Shown here: one piece after another, positions 16,958 through 25,238 of the stretch
Layout of the letters: the number at the start of each line of letters is the position of its first letter
Position numbering within the stretch: position 1 is the stretch's first letter
Assembly (NCBI GenBank): GCA_013153405.1
Contig: JAADEM010000021.1
Location: 1 to 40,381 of the forward strand
From: Chlorobiota bacterium
GTDB lineage: Bacteria > Bacteroidota > Bacteroidia > Bacteroidales > Marinilabiliaceae
Direction: 5' to 3'
DNA length: 40,381 nt
Made by a program: the position numbers and the translations under genes
Notes under the pieces: generated by a model
Databases searched by the model: none
What the model was told of the DNA's origin: nothing
The model's input: the letters and a program-made list of their open reading frames with translations, nothing else

Positions 16958-18805
16958 ATGGAAACGATACTGACCATATTCATCATATTTATTGCAGGAA
17001 CAGCAGCAACTTATTTTCTGGGCAAGCTGAACGGAGTGCTGAGAAGTATTCTTTTCTTAGCAACCCTTGCTGCCACAGGCTGGCTTTTCTTTACCGGTAT
17101 TACTCCCGAATCCGGCATTGAATTCCGGATACTGGGAATCACCATGGGATGGGGCATTACGCCTTTTTCCTATATATTCGCCATCATTGTTATGGGACTG
17201 GCTCTACTGTCCGGTATATATGCCGTGAAAGCAATGGAAGATGAAAAAAATCTGAATTTCTTTTTTGCAAACTTCCTGCTCACAGTAATGTCAATGATGG
17301 GAATACTATTCTCGCTTGACCTTATTTCTTTCTTTATCTTTTGGGAGATTATGACCTGGTCGTCATATTTTATGGTTGTTTTTACAGGTAAGGATGTACA
17401 AAAGGTAGGAATAAAGTACATACTGTTTTCCGCCATAGGAGCTTATGCAATGTTAATGGCAATTGTGTTCATTTACTCTTTTACAGGCAGTGTTCTTATA
17501 GGTGACTTCATCGACAACTTCCACTTGTTCGATACTCAGATGCAATGGCTTATACCTATTCTTCTTCTGACAGGTTTCGGTGTGAAAAGTGCTCTTATGC
17601 CCCTTCATGTATGGGCTCCAGGAGCTTACAGCAACTCTCCCATGTCATACACAGCCATGTTTTCCGGAGCTCTTTCCAAAATGGGAATATACGGAATGGT
17701 AATAGTGTTAATCCTGATTGTACAGCAGATTCCAAATGGTTACTGGATAAAAGAGGTAATTGCATGGATGGGCGGTATTACTGCTGCCATGGCTACATTA
17801 TGGGCCATTAAACAAGACGATGCAAAAAAGATGCTGGCTTATTCTTCTATCGGACAGCTTGGTTATATAATAGTCGGAGTTGCAATAGGGACTCCGCTAG
17901 CTATGCTGGCAGGACTTTTCATGGCTGTCATGCACGGTATTTTCAAAAGTACACTATTTATGGTGGTTGGTGCTGTTGAACGTCAGACTGGTACTTCTAA
18001 CTTTACCGAGGTAACAGGACTGATTCGTAAAATGCCATGGACTTTTCTTGCCGCATTAATGTCGATAATCGCTCTGGCAGGTATTCCTCCGCTGGGTGGT
18101 TTTATCGGCAAATGGATGCTTTACGAATCATTAATGGGAAGCAATCATTATCTGTTGATTATAATGATTTTCTTCTCTAGTACTGCAGCATTCCTGTATT
18201 GCTTCAAATTTCTTTTCGGATTTTTCCTCGGTCAGGAAGAGAAAGAATGGAGTCATGTGAAAGAAGCACCGGCAATGATGGTTATTCCGATGCTTATTCT
18301 TGCGGGATTTGCATTTCTGCTGGGAATTTTCCCCGGACTCATCCTGAAACCCATTAATGAAGGAATGCAGTTTCTCGGATACGTTTCTACAACAAACCGA
18401 TTCTGGGAAATGTCAATAATATTTAACGACTGGGGTAATGCTGTGGTTATGATGCCGATATTTTACTGGATAATCGGTGTTTTCGTGTTCTTCCTTGTAT
18501 TCCTTACTATTAAAGGATATAAAACAACAAGATACGTTTCAACAAAAGACATAAGTACTTCAGGTGAAATACCTAAAGAGCATGAAAATCTTACATTCAC
18601 AATGGGATTTATGCAGCCTTTTTTGCGTGCAGTGGCTCCTGTAATGAAACGTCAGATAGATAAATATTACACATCGATAGGTAACGGATTAGAGGCACTG
18701 TTTGATTTCACACGCCGCATAAATACCGGCAACGGTCAGACATATGCACTTTATTTTGTTGTGTTCATTATTATTTTATTATTGTTTAAAGACAGTTTAT
18801 TTTAA
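16958..18805 (+). CDS. Second antiporter-like subunit (NuoL/M type, MbxH-prime-like)
   Basis: A 615-residue protein of the proton-conducting transporter family. Glu130 sits in FFIFWEIMTWSS. The Lys region is SGALSKMGIYGMV, and KKMLAYSSIGQLGY marks the second half-channel. After the core (about residue 490) come an extra helix and a soluble stretch before a last helix at about 595-613 (YALYFVVFIIILLLF), longer than its neighbour. It is 9 bp after mrpD. Two antiporter-like subunits imply two ion channels per complex. Confidence 0.92.
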   Translation: METILTIFIIFIAGTAATYFLGKLNGVLRSILFLATLAATGWLFFTGITPESGIEFRILGITMGWGITPFSYIFAIIVMGLALLSGIYAVKAMEDEKNLNFFFANFLLTVMSMMGILFSLDLISFFIFWEIMTWSSYFMVVFTGKDVQKVGIKYILFSAIGAYAMLMAIVFIYSFTGSVLIGDFIDNFHLFDTQMQWLIPILLLTGFGVKSALMPLHVWAPGAYSNSPMSYTAMFSGALSKMGIYGMVIVLILIVQQIPNGYWIKEVIAWMGGITAAMATLWAIKQDDAKKMLAYSSIGQLGYIIVGVAIGTPLAMLAGLFMAVMHGIFKSTLFMVVGAVERQTGTSNFTEVTGLIRKMPWTFLAALMSIIALAGIPPLGGFIGKWMLYESLMGSNHYLLIIMIFFSSTAAFLYCFKFLFGFFLGQEEKEWSHVKEAPAMMVIPMLILAGFAFLLGIFPGLILKPINEGMQFLGYVSTTNRFWEMSIIFNDWGNAVVMMPIFYWIIGVFVFFLVFLTIKGYKTTRYVSTKDISTSGEIPKEHENLTFTMGFMQPFLRAVAPVMKRQIDKYYTSIGNGLEALFDFTRRINTGNGQTYALYFVVFIIILLLFKDSLF

Positions 18806-18820
18806 TTGATTACTGAATCG

Positions 18821-18858
18821 TTGAATATTGATATTGAAAATCAAAAACCAATATTCAA
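18821..18858 (+). repeat. Intercistronic hairpin before the NuoH-like gene
   Basis: TTGAATATTG (18821-18830) and CAATATTCAA (18849-18858) are perfect 10-bp inverted arms with an 18-nt loop in the 74-bp gap. No T run follows. Confidence 0.55.
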
Positions 18859-18879
18859 TAAATACTAAATATAAAATTT

Positions 18880-19788
18880 ATGGAGTCTGTGGGATATCAT
18901 ATTCTCGGTGGCATTGTAACAATAATTGTTGCATTTACCGTAGGCCTTACATACATGGGGTTAAGCCGTAAAATAACGGCAAGAATTCAGAACCGTAAGG
19001 GGCCTCCGTTCTATCAGAACTTTATCGATGCATTAAAACTTGCATCAAAAGAATCGGCCATTCATCACGGGTTCATGCAGCATTCGGGACCTGCTTTCCT
19101 GATGGTATCAGCCATACTGTCAGTACTGGTAATACCGGTTCTGAATAACGGCAACTGGTTCCCGAACCTGAATTTCCACGGCGACCTGATCTTCCTTATT
19201 TACATAATGGTATTCGGGTCTTTGGGAATGGCATTGGGTTCAGGACAAACAGGAAACCCGAATTCGGCAATAGGTGTAACAAGAGGCTTAAGCCAGATGG
19301 TAGGTTTTGAAATCCCCTGGGTAATGGCTCTTGTGGCTATCATGGTAAAATACCAGACCACATCGCTTGTTGACCTTCTTGAGGTTCAGCAGACCGGAGG
19401 ATGGCTGATGTTCAGTTCACCGTTTGCATTCATTGCGGGCGTGCTTGCTATGCTGGGAATGTTCCGTTACTCACCCTTCGACATTGTAAGTGCCCCAACA
19501 GAACTTGCATCAGGACCTGTTTCTGAAAACGGCGGAAAATATCTGTTCACTATGATGTCATCTGGTTCAATATTTGCTTTTGCCAAACTGGTTCTTTACG
19601 TAGACCTGTTTCTTGGCGGAGCTTCAAACCTGATAGAACTACTGGCTAAAACATTTGCAATATATATGATACCAATGTTGTACGGAGTGGTAAGCCCGCG
19701 TTACAGAACCGAACAGGCTATTCAGTATTTCTGGGGATGGCCGCTGTTTTTTGGCTTCCTGGCTTTGGTACATGCATTGGTGTTTTAA
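18880..19788 (+). CDS. mbxM: NuoH-like membrane subunit (MbhM/MbxM)
   Basis: A 302-residue protein with about eight hydrophobic helices that anchors the peripheral arm. Signatures: SRKITARIQNRKGPPFYQNF near the N-terminus, GVTRGLSQMVGFEIPW (cytosolic loop with conserved acidic residue) and FDIVSAPTELASGPVSENGG. The last is shorter than in NuoH, as in group 4 hydrogenase relatives. Its position before the NuoB-like gene matches the archaeal mbx order (M before J, K, L, N) rather than mbh. Confidence 0.9.
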   Translation: MESVGYHILGGIVTIIVAFTVGLTYMGLSRKITARIQNRKGPPFYQNFIDALKLASKESAIHHGFMQHSGPAFLMVSAILSVLVIPVLNNGNWFPNLNFHGDLIFLIYIMVFGSLGMALGSGQTGNPNSAIGVTRGLSQMVGFEIPWVMALVAIMVKYQTTSLVDLLEVQQTGGWLMFSSPFAFIAGVLAMLGMFRYSPFDIVSAPTELASGPVSENGGKYLFTMMSSGSIFAFAKLVLYVDLFLGGASNLIELLAKTFAIYMIPMLYGVVSPRYRTEQAIQYFWGWPLFFGFLALVHALVF

Positions 19789-19840
19789 TGAGGTCTTGAT
19801 CTTTGGGTACTTAAACGAAATAAAGATCTTAGCCGGATTA

Positions 19841-19868
19841 ATCCCGATGAACGAAGTGATTTCGGGAT
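19841..19868. repeat. Inverted repeat in the 183-bp gap before the NuoB-like gene
   Basis: ATCCCGA (19841-19847) and TCGGGAT (19862-19868) pair around a 14-nt loop. Farther on, 19928-19961 has a CAAAAGTCC...GGGATTTAGGAGG segment of the type seen in Bacteroidota intergenic repeats. The gap holds no gene. Confidence 0.45.
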
Positions 19869-19971
19869 AGGAGTAAAAGGTAGAAAGTAAAAATGTAAAA
19901 AAGATTAGTTTGTATAAAATATTCCTTCAAAAGTCCTTTTCAGTGGGATTTAGGAGGGCAAACAAAAAGCA

Positions 19972-20520
19972 ATGATTAACGATAAGAATTCACAAAAGAT
20001 AGCAGATTTCATTAAGAACTGGGCGCGAAAGCACTCTATCTGGGTTCTTGCTTACGGCACCGGCTGTGGTGCCATTGAGATACCTCCGACAATGACGTCG
20101 CGATATGATGCTGAACGCCTGGGTGTACGGGGAGCAGCAACTCCCCGTCAGGCAGATGTATTACTGATAACAGGATACCTTACCACTAAAACATTAAAAA
20201 GGGTTATCCGGGTTTATGAGCAAATGCAAGATCCTAAATATGTTATCGGTTTTGGTTCGTGTACCATTAACGGCGGTATGTACTACGATTCATACAACAC
20301 TATTAAGGTACTTGACAAATACCTGCCTGTGGATGTTTACATCAACGGATGTATGCCCCGTCCTGAGGCTGTGCTTGCAGGCTTTGCCAAACTTCAGCAA
20401 CTGATACAGGAAGGTAAAGCAACAGGAGCACAGAAGTATAAAGAGAACCACGAGTATTACAGAGGTAATCTCAGAAAAATAATCGGCAACAAATACGAGA
20501 TGCCGCTTTATAACTGGTAA
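19972..20520 (+). CDS. mbxJ: NuoB-like small subunit (MbhJ/MbxJ)
   Basis: A 182-residue protein carrying the proximal [4Fe-4S] cluster (N2 equivalent). Only three cysteines are present at ligand-type places: GTGCGAIEI (Cys32), GFGSC (Cys97) and NGCMPRPE (Cys127). NuoB has a CC pair at the first site and Mbh-type hydrogenases have CxxC; here the neighbour of Cys32 is Gly. The fold blocks SRYDAERLGVRGAATPRQAD and DVYINGCMPRPEAV are otherwise typical. The cluster may have a non-Cys fourth ligand (inference). Confidence 0.9.
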   Translation: MINDKNSQKIADFIKNWARKHSIWVLAYGTGCGAIEIPPTMTSRYDAERLGVRGAATPRQADVLLITGYLTTKTLKRVIRVYEQMQDPKYVIGFGSCTINGGMYYDSYNTIKVLDKYLPVDVYINGCMPRPEAVLAGFAKLQQLIQEGKATGAQKYKENHEYYRGNLRKIIGNKYEMPLYNW

Positions 20521-20597
20521 TTGAAACAGCGTCCTGTAAGTACGAAATATTATAATCCCGGAGTGTAAATGCCCGGACATACAGAAAATAAAAGGCA

Positions 20598-21164
20598 ATG
20601 GAAAATATAAAAGCCGATCTTATATCAAAAATAAAGTCAACGTTCGAGAACGTGACCGAAAAAGACCATGACGGGAACCGTCTGGACTTTTACGTGAATA
20701 AAAAGATCATACCTTCTATCCTTACACATTTTAAAGTGAACGAAGGATTTATCCATCTTTCCCATATCTCATGTGTCGATTGGCTGGAGGAGGGAGAATT
20801 TGAAATAATTTACATCCTTTGGTCACCTAAAGACAAAATAAAGGTTTTTGTACGTACCCGTGTTGAACGGGAAAATCCGGTCATGCCAAATATCGACATG
20901 ATATGGAGACAGGCAAACACATACGAACGCGAAATGCGCGAGATGTTCGGCATTGAATTCGAAGGGTTGGTCGGGGAAAAAGAGTTTGTACTTGAAGACT
21001 GGGAAGGAATGCCACCCATGCGTCGTGATTTCGATACAGAAGCCTATGCCGATGAAACATTCTGGCACCGTCCCGGACGTGAAGATGCCATGGATGTACG
21101 TGAGGCCATAATCGAACGTTCCAGAGAAGAAATACCTGATTTTGCTAAAAAATATTCAAGATAA
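20598..21164 (+). CDS. mbxK: NuoC-like subunit (MbhK/MbxK)
   Basis: A 188-residue protein of the complex I 30-kDa family. Conserved blocks: HLSHISCVDWLEEGEFEIIY and ANTYEREMREMFGIEFEG (the ERE...MFGI signature), then MPPMRRDFD. It clamps the NuoD-like subunit. Its TAA overlaps the next start (TAATG). Confidence 0.92.
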   Translation: MENIKADLISKIKSTFENVTEKDHDGNRLDFYVNKKIIPSILTHFKVNEGFIHLSHISCVDWLEEGEFEIIYILWSPKDKIKVFVRTRVERENPVMPNIDMIWRQANTYEREMREMFGIEFEGLVGEKEFVLEDWEGMPPMRRDFDTEAYADETFWHRPGREDAMDVREAIIERSREEIPDFAKKYSR

Positions 21165-22267
21165 TGCGCGAAAAAGCAACAACGTTATATATCGGCCCCC
21201 AGCACCCCGGTATCACCGGAAACATGATGGTGCGTGTAAAGGTTGAAGGGGACACTATTGTTAAGGCAACCACCGAAGTGGGATATCTGCACCGTGCTTT
21301 TGAAAAGCTGCAGGAGAAACGTAACTGGCTGCAAAGTTTTACACTTATGTGCCGTTTTTGCGTTCCCGAAACAGACCCGATGGAGGAGCTCTATGCCCGT
21401 GCCGTTGAAGCAATTGAAGGAAGAGAAGTTCCTGAAAGAGCCAAATACATCCGTGTAATGGTTCTTGAATTGGCACGCTTGGCTTCATTCATGTTGTGGT
21501 ACGGTGGTCAGAACGGAAGCCTTGGACTCTACACCATGGGACAATGGAGTGTAGGTGACCGTAACTACATCCTCGACCTTTTTGAAGAGCTTACAGGAGG
21601 ACGTGTGTACCACATGTACATCTGGCCGGGCGGTGTCCGCCGTGACCTGCCGAAAGGTTTTGAGAAAAGAGTTCTTAAAACAATGGACTACCTGGAAAAA
21701 CGTCTCGACGATTACGATGACCTGATGTTTGATAACGCTATTTTTAAGAAGCGTACTCAGGGAGTCGGTATTGTTGATAAGGATAAAGCTATTGAGCATG
21801 GTGTTGTTGGTGCTGTTCTCAGGGGATGTGGGATCAAGAGCGATATTCGTATCGACGAACCTTATGAGGTGTACGACAAGCTTGATTTCATTGTTCCTAC
21901 GCAAGAGGGAGCAGATATCTGGGCCAGAGCTTTGGTTCGCCGTCAGGAAGCACGCCAGTCGATACGTATCATTCGTCAGGTAATTGATATGATGCCGGGC
22001 GGCCCCGTTTATAACAAAATTCCAAACCCGCAGAAATGGCGTCTGCCCAAAGGTGATGCATACGTTCGCGTGGAATCAGTTCGGGGAGAAGTAGGATTAT
22101 ATGCAGTGAGCGACGGAGGATTAAAACCTCGCAGAATTCATGTCAGGGGTGCTGCTTACGTTCATGCAATCACTCTGCTTGAAGATGTTTTGGTGGGTGA
22201 AAACATTGCTGATGTATCGGCTATCATGAACAGTCTAGGCACATGTCCGCCGGAAATTGAACGATAA
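21164..22267 (+). CDS. mbxL: NuoD-like large subunit (MbxL-like, probably not a hydrogenase)
   Basis: A 367-residue protein homologous to group 4 [NiFe] hydrogenase large subunits and NuoD. IGPQHPG is the N-terminal signature and EVGYLHRAFEK is the Nuo/Mbh block. The N-terminal nickel pair is kept (LMCRFCVPET: Cys63, Cys66). At the C-terminus, where hydrogenases read DPCxxCxxR, this protein ends GTCPPEIER: Cys361 is present but the last ligand is Glu364, and no maturation tail follows. Three of four ligands argues against a NiFe(CN)2CO site. This agrees with the Mbx/Mbs branch, known in Pyrococcus to reduce sulfane sulfur. Confidence 0.9.
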   Translation: MREKATTLYIGPQHPGITGNMMVRVKVEGDTIVKATTEVGYLHRAFEKLQEKRNWLQSFTLMCRFCVPETDPMEELYARAVEAIEGREVPERAKYIRVMVLELARLASFMLWYGGQNGSLGLYTMGQWSVGDRNYILDLFEELTGGRVYHMYIWPGGVRRDLPKGFEKRVLKTMDYLEKRLDDYDDLMFDNAIFKKRTQGVGIVDKDKAIEHGVVGAVLRGCGIKSDIRIDEPYEVYDKLDFIVPTQEGADIWARALVRRQEARQSIRIIRQVIDMMPGGPVYNKIPNPQKWRLPKGDAYVRVESVRGEVGLYAVSDGGLKPRRIHVRGAAYVHAITLLEDVLVGENIADVSAIMNSLGTCPPEIER

Positions 22268-22318
22268 AAAAGCCCCTCCCAACCTCCCCTAAATGAAGAG
22301 GAGATGTAGAGAAACATA

Positions 22319-22426
22319 GCCCCAAAGGGGCGTAACAAAAATAACCACGGGCGAAACCCGTGGTATCAAGAGGAAAAGAAGAAACAGTTTTGGCGGGATT
22401 TTTGGAATCAAAAATCGAGACAAAAC
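22319..22426 (+). repeat. Triple-hairpin leader element, copy A
   Basis: Three hairpins in a row: GCCCC-AAA-GGGGC (22319-22331), ACCACGGG-CGAAA-CCCGTGGT (22344-22364), and an 18-bp-arm imperfect stem GTTTTGGCGGGATTTTTG with CAAAAATCGAGACAAAAC (22387-22426). The ATG of the ferredoxin-GltD fusion follows 24 nt later. The same three hairpins, in order and with matching spacing, precede hndA (34632-34759, minus strand). Only two copies are in the window. Confidence 0.8.
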
Positions 22427-22450
22427 GAGCAACAGGCAAAAAATAAAAAC

Positions 22451-24241
22451 ATGAGTTTTTTCGATTTAAAAGGCACACTTAAACCACTTACTGCACTAAA
22501 GCAGTTTGGCAAAAAGCCGCATACCATTTCTTATCCGAAAGAGAAAACGGAAGCTGCAGAACGTTATCGCGGATTCCACTATAATGATCTTGAGGAGTGT
22601 ATAGGCTGTGGTAACTGTTCTACTATTTGTCAGAACAAAGCTATTGACATGATCAAAGTAGAGGGCATTGAAGGTGAAAAAGGAGACAGCGGATTAAGGC
22701 CCAGAGTAGATAACGGGCGCTGCTGCTGGTGTGCTCTGTGTGTGGAGGTTTGTCCCACTGGAAGTTTAAGCCTGACCAGGGATTACTTATATGTAAGCGA
22801 CGATGCCGATACCTTCCTTTTTGTACCGGGTGTTGATAATCCTGAAGGAAAAAACAATCTCTCGTTTATAACCGATAAAGAACAATCTCTTAACGTATTC
22901 AACCGTGTTCCGATGCCTGAGCTCGAAGGTATGGAACGTGTTAAATCTTTTGCCGAGGTTGTGCTTGGTTACAATGAGGAGATGGCCCGCGAGGAGGCTT
23001 CACGCTGTATCAGCTGCGGACTCTGTACCGAGGTTTGTCCCGACCATATGCACATTCCAGAATACATCAACGCCATTGCCACAGGTAACGATGAGGATGC
23101 AGTTCGTATCATCTACGACAACAACCCGCTGCCTGAAATGTGCGGTAAGGTTTGTACCCGCCGATGTGAGGATGTTTGTGCAATTGCCGTACGTGGAGAA
23201 CCTGTTGCCATCCGCTGGCTGAAGCGTTATGCTACTGAAACAGCCAAGACTGCTGACATCACAATGGAGATCGTTAATCCTGAGATTAAGGAGCCGAACG
23301 GTTACAAAGTAAGCATTGTTGGTGCAGGACCTTCAGGGCTTACTGCAGCCTACTATCTTGCATTAAGAGGATACGACGTAACCATTTACGAAGCAAATGC
23401 CAAGGCAGGTGGTATGACAATGTACGGCATTCCTAAATATCGCTTCCCGATTGACAGTCTTGACAAGCAGATCGAATACATTGAAAAGATAGGTGTTAAA
23501 ATAAAATACAATACCAAAGTTGGCAAGGACATATCGTTCGAGAAACTTTACAAGGAGAGTGATGCCGTATTTATTGGTGTAGGATTCCCGCAGCCGTGGA
23601 CACTCGGAATTGAAGGCGAGGATGCCAAAGGTTCGATGCAGGCGGTAAACTTCCTGCACATGGTCAATTCTGGCGAAAAAGTGGACATTGGCAAGAAAGT
23701 GGCTGTTATCGGTGGTGGTAACGTAGCTATTGATGCCGCCCGTGTAAGTGCACGTCTTGGTGCCGAAGTTACCATTCTTTACCGTCGCCGTGTTCAGGAT
23801 ATGCCGGCTGATTGGGAAGAGATAGAAGGTGCTGAGGAGGAAGGAATCAAAATTGTTCCACAAGCTATCCCTGTTAAAATTCACGAAGAAAATGGTAAAG
23901 TTAAGGCCATAGAGTATCAATTGGCAGAGATGGTTCCCGATGAGAAAGGCGGACGTCCACGTCCTGTTGCAATTGAAGGCAGTAACACCATTATGGAGGT
24001 TGATTCTGTTATGGGTGCTATCGGTCAGCAGGGTGACTACAGTTTCCTTGAAGGAGAATTTGCCGAGAAAATACAAGTTGAACGAGGACGCTTCAAGGTT
24101 AACGAGAACCAGCAGACAACCGATCCGAAGGTTTATGCCGGTGGTGATGCCGTGAACCGCACTGCCGATGCCATCAGCGCCATTGCCGACGGATTCAGAG
24201 CCTGTAAAGCCATTGATGCCGCTCTGGCAGGTAAGAAATAA
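22451..24241 (+). CDS. Ferredoxin (MbxN-like) fused to GltD/NfnB-type NAD(P)H flavoprotein
   Basis: A 596-residue fusion. Residues 1-110 are a NuoI/MbhN-type 2[4Fe-4S] domain: Cys50, 53, 56, 60 and Cys91, 94, 97, 101. Residues about 160-260 are the GltD N-terminal Fe-S domain with Cys186, 189, 192, 196 and Cys231, 235, 239, 243. From 280 on lies the two-dinucleotide flavoprotein: GAGPSG (291-296) for FAD and VAVIGGGNVAIDAARVSA for NAD(P)H, with the YRRR basic patch suggesting NADP(H). It would give the complex a direct NAD(P)H port in addition to ferredoxin. It is the last gene of the operon; the terminator is at 24295-24327. GltD alone would normally pair with GltB, which is absent. Confidence 0.9.
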   Translation: MSFFDLKGTLKPLTALKQFGKKPHTISYPKEKTEAAERYRGFHYNDLEECIGCGNCSTICQNKAIDMIKVEGIEGEKGDSGLRPRVDNGRCCWCALCVEVCPTGSLSLTRDYLYVSDDADTFLFVPGVDNPEGKNNLSFITDKEQSLNVFNRVPMPELEGMERVKSFAEVVLGYNEEMAREEASRCISCGLCTEVCPDHMHIPEYINAIATGNDEDAVRIIYDNNPLPEMCGKVCTRRCEDVCAIAVRGEPVAIRWLKRYATETAKTADITMEIVNPEIKEPNGYKVSIVGAGPSGLTAAYYLALRGYDVTIYEANAKAGGMTMYGIPKYRFPIDSLDKQIEYIEKIGVKIKYNTKVGKDISFEKLYKESDAVFIGVGFPQPWTLGIEGEDAKGSMQAVNFLHMVNSGEKVDIGKKVAVIGGGNVAIDAARVSARLGAEVTILYRRRVQDMPADWEEIEGAEEEGIKIVPQAIPVKIHEENGKVKAIEYQLAEMVPDEKGGRPRPVAIEGSNTIMEVDSVMGAIGQQGDYSFLEGEFAEKIQVERGRFKVNENQQTTDPKVYAGGDAVNRTADAISAIADGFRACKAIDAALAGKK

Positions 24242-24250
24242 AATAAGAAT

Positions 24251-24285
24251 TACTCATAGGATGACTGCGAGTCATCCTATGAGTA
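24251..24285 (+). repeat. Perfect 16-bp hairpin after the mbx-like operon
   Basis: TACTCATAGGATGACT (24251-24266) pairs perfectly with 24270-24285 around the loop GCG. It has no T run of its own. Its left arm can also pair with the right arm of the next hairpin (shared AGGATGA/TCATCCT core). Confidence 0.8.
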
Positions 24286-24294
24286 CAATATATT

Positions 24295-24327
24295 AAAAGG
24301 ATGATCACAAACAGTCATCCTTTTTTG
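24295..24327 (+). terminator. Rho-independent terminator of the mbx-like operon
   Basis: AAAAGGATGA (24295-24304) pairs with TCATCCTTTT (24315-24324), running into a T run ending at 24326. It lies 54 bp after the stop of the fusion gene. Confidence 0.85.
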
Positions 24328-24403
24328 TTTGTCAATTACCTGAACAATGCCTTATTTTGCGTGTTCAAATAAAGCAATCTTATTTTAAACAGAACAACAC
24401 ATT

Positions 24404-24928
24404 ATGCTGATATATTTTATAGGTTACCTTGCTGCCGGTAAAGCAAAATGGGGCAAGAAACTTGCCGAAGAGCTCGGATATGGCTTTGTTGACACACGTG
24501 AGATGATGATGAAAGCATCAGGACTGGATTTCCATACCCTTCTTCAAAATAAAGAACTGTTCATTAAACTGGAGCAGGAGGCACTAAACGCAGTTTCAAA
24601 AATGAAAAATACTATTGTTGCCACGAGTGAACTGATGCCTTGCCGCGGAAACAATATGGAGATAATGAACAATACCGGAATAACATTTTATCTCAGGGCC
24701 GGACTTGGCTGCATAATGATGAGAGTCGGCAAGGATACTAACAAATACCCGATGTTACGTGGTATCGATCCGGATTTTATTCCCGATTTCATAAAAATGG
24801 AACTTGAGAACCGCAAGCCTTTTTATGAAAAGGCCAAAATAGAATATCTGGCACGGGAATTGAAAATGGACAAACTACTAAGCCTGATAAATAGTTATGA
24901 CAACTATAATAACAGTATAAAACACTGA
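24404..24928 (+). CDS. Degenerate shikimate kinase homolog (probable pseudoenzyme)
   Basis: A 174-residue P-loop kinase fold clearly descended from Bacteroidota AroK (IGYLAAGKAKWGKKLAEELG; ENRKPFYEKA). Several catalytic or substrate residues are changed. The Walker A Ser/Thr is Ala14 after Lys13. The DxD/DTD shikimate-binding motif is DTR (30-32). The GGG of the substrate loop is SEL (75-77). The Arg of the lid RP motif is Tyr115. Arg137 is retained. It should bind nucleotide poorly and shikimate hardly at all. Reading frame is intact, so it is not a decayed gene; it may have a new, non-catalytic or different role. Confidence 0.75.
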   Translation: MLIYFIGYLAAGKAKWGKKLAEELGYGFVDTREMMMKASGLDFHTLLQNKELFIKLEQEALNAVSKMKNTIVATSELMPCRGNNMEIMNNTGITFYLRAGLGCIMMRVGKDTNKYPMLRGIDPDFIPDFIKMELENRKPFYEKAKIEYLARELKMDKLLSLINSYDNYNNSIKH

Positions 24929-25238
24929 AAACACATAAGAATCTACGTTTTTGTGCATCACAATAAAATTTCTACCGGAATAATTATGTGTACTTAAAGA
25001 GAAACAGGAACAGGTATAGTTTTTTGCATAAATAAAGCATCATATACAAAGCATAACCATCATACATTTTTATTTCCCTCAAAACTTTTCAGTCTGTGTT
25101 AAAGCCCGCTGATAACTAATGCTTTTTAAAAAAAACTACGATTTTCAAACATTTCCCTGTAATTAAATTAGCCTGCAAATGAAACTTTTTCAGAATTTCT
25201 CAGTATAAAGCTAATAGTTTAGCTAAGCAATATTTTTC
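24929..25238. other. Intergenic stretch of 310 bp, no gene seen
   Basis: AT-rich, no credible coding region. It contains TTGTG-CAT-CACAA near 24954-24966 (spacing unlike the Crp site at 27823) and a TAGTTTAG one-mismatch -7 element about 20 nt before the next gene. Confidence 0.4.

Noticed and set aside
21485-21904. Long minus-strand frame inside the NuoD-like gene
   Set aside because: Shadow of a clearly coding plus-strand gene in another frame.
23363-24076. 237-residue minus-strand frame inside the ferredoxin-GltD fusion
   Set aside because: Shadow frame; composition is that of an antisense strand and the plus-strand gene is certain.
22451-24241. Glutamate synthase small subunit (GltD) of nitrogen assimilation
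   Set aside because: No GltB adjacent, an extra N-terminal NuoI-like ferredoxin domain, and the position at the end of an mbx-like operon point to an electron-transfer subunit.
24954-24966. TTGTG-CAT-CACAA as a second Crp site
   Set aside because: The half-site spacing is wrong (no N6 between TGTGA and TCACA), and no other evidence supports it.
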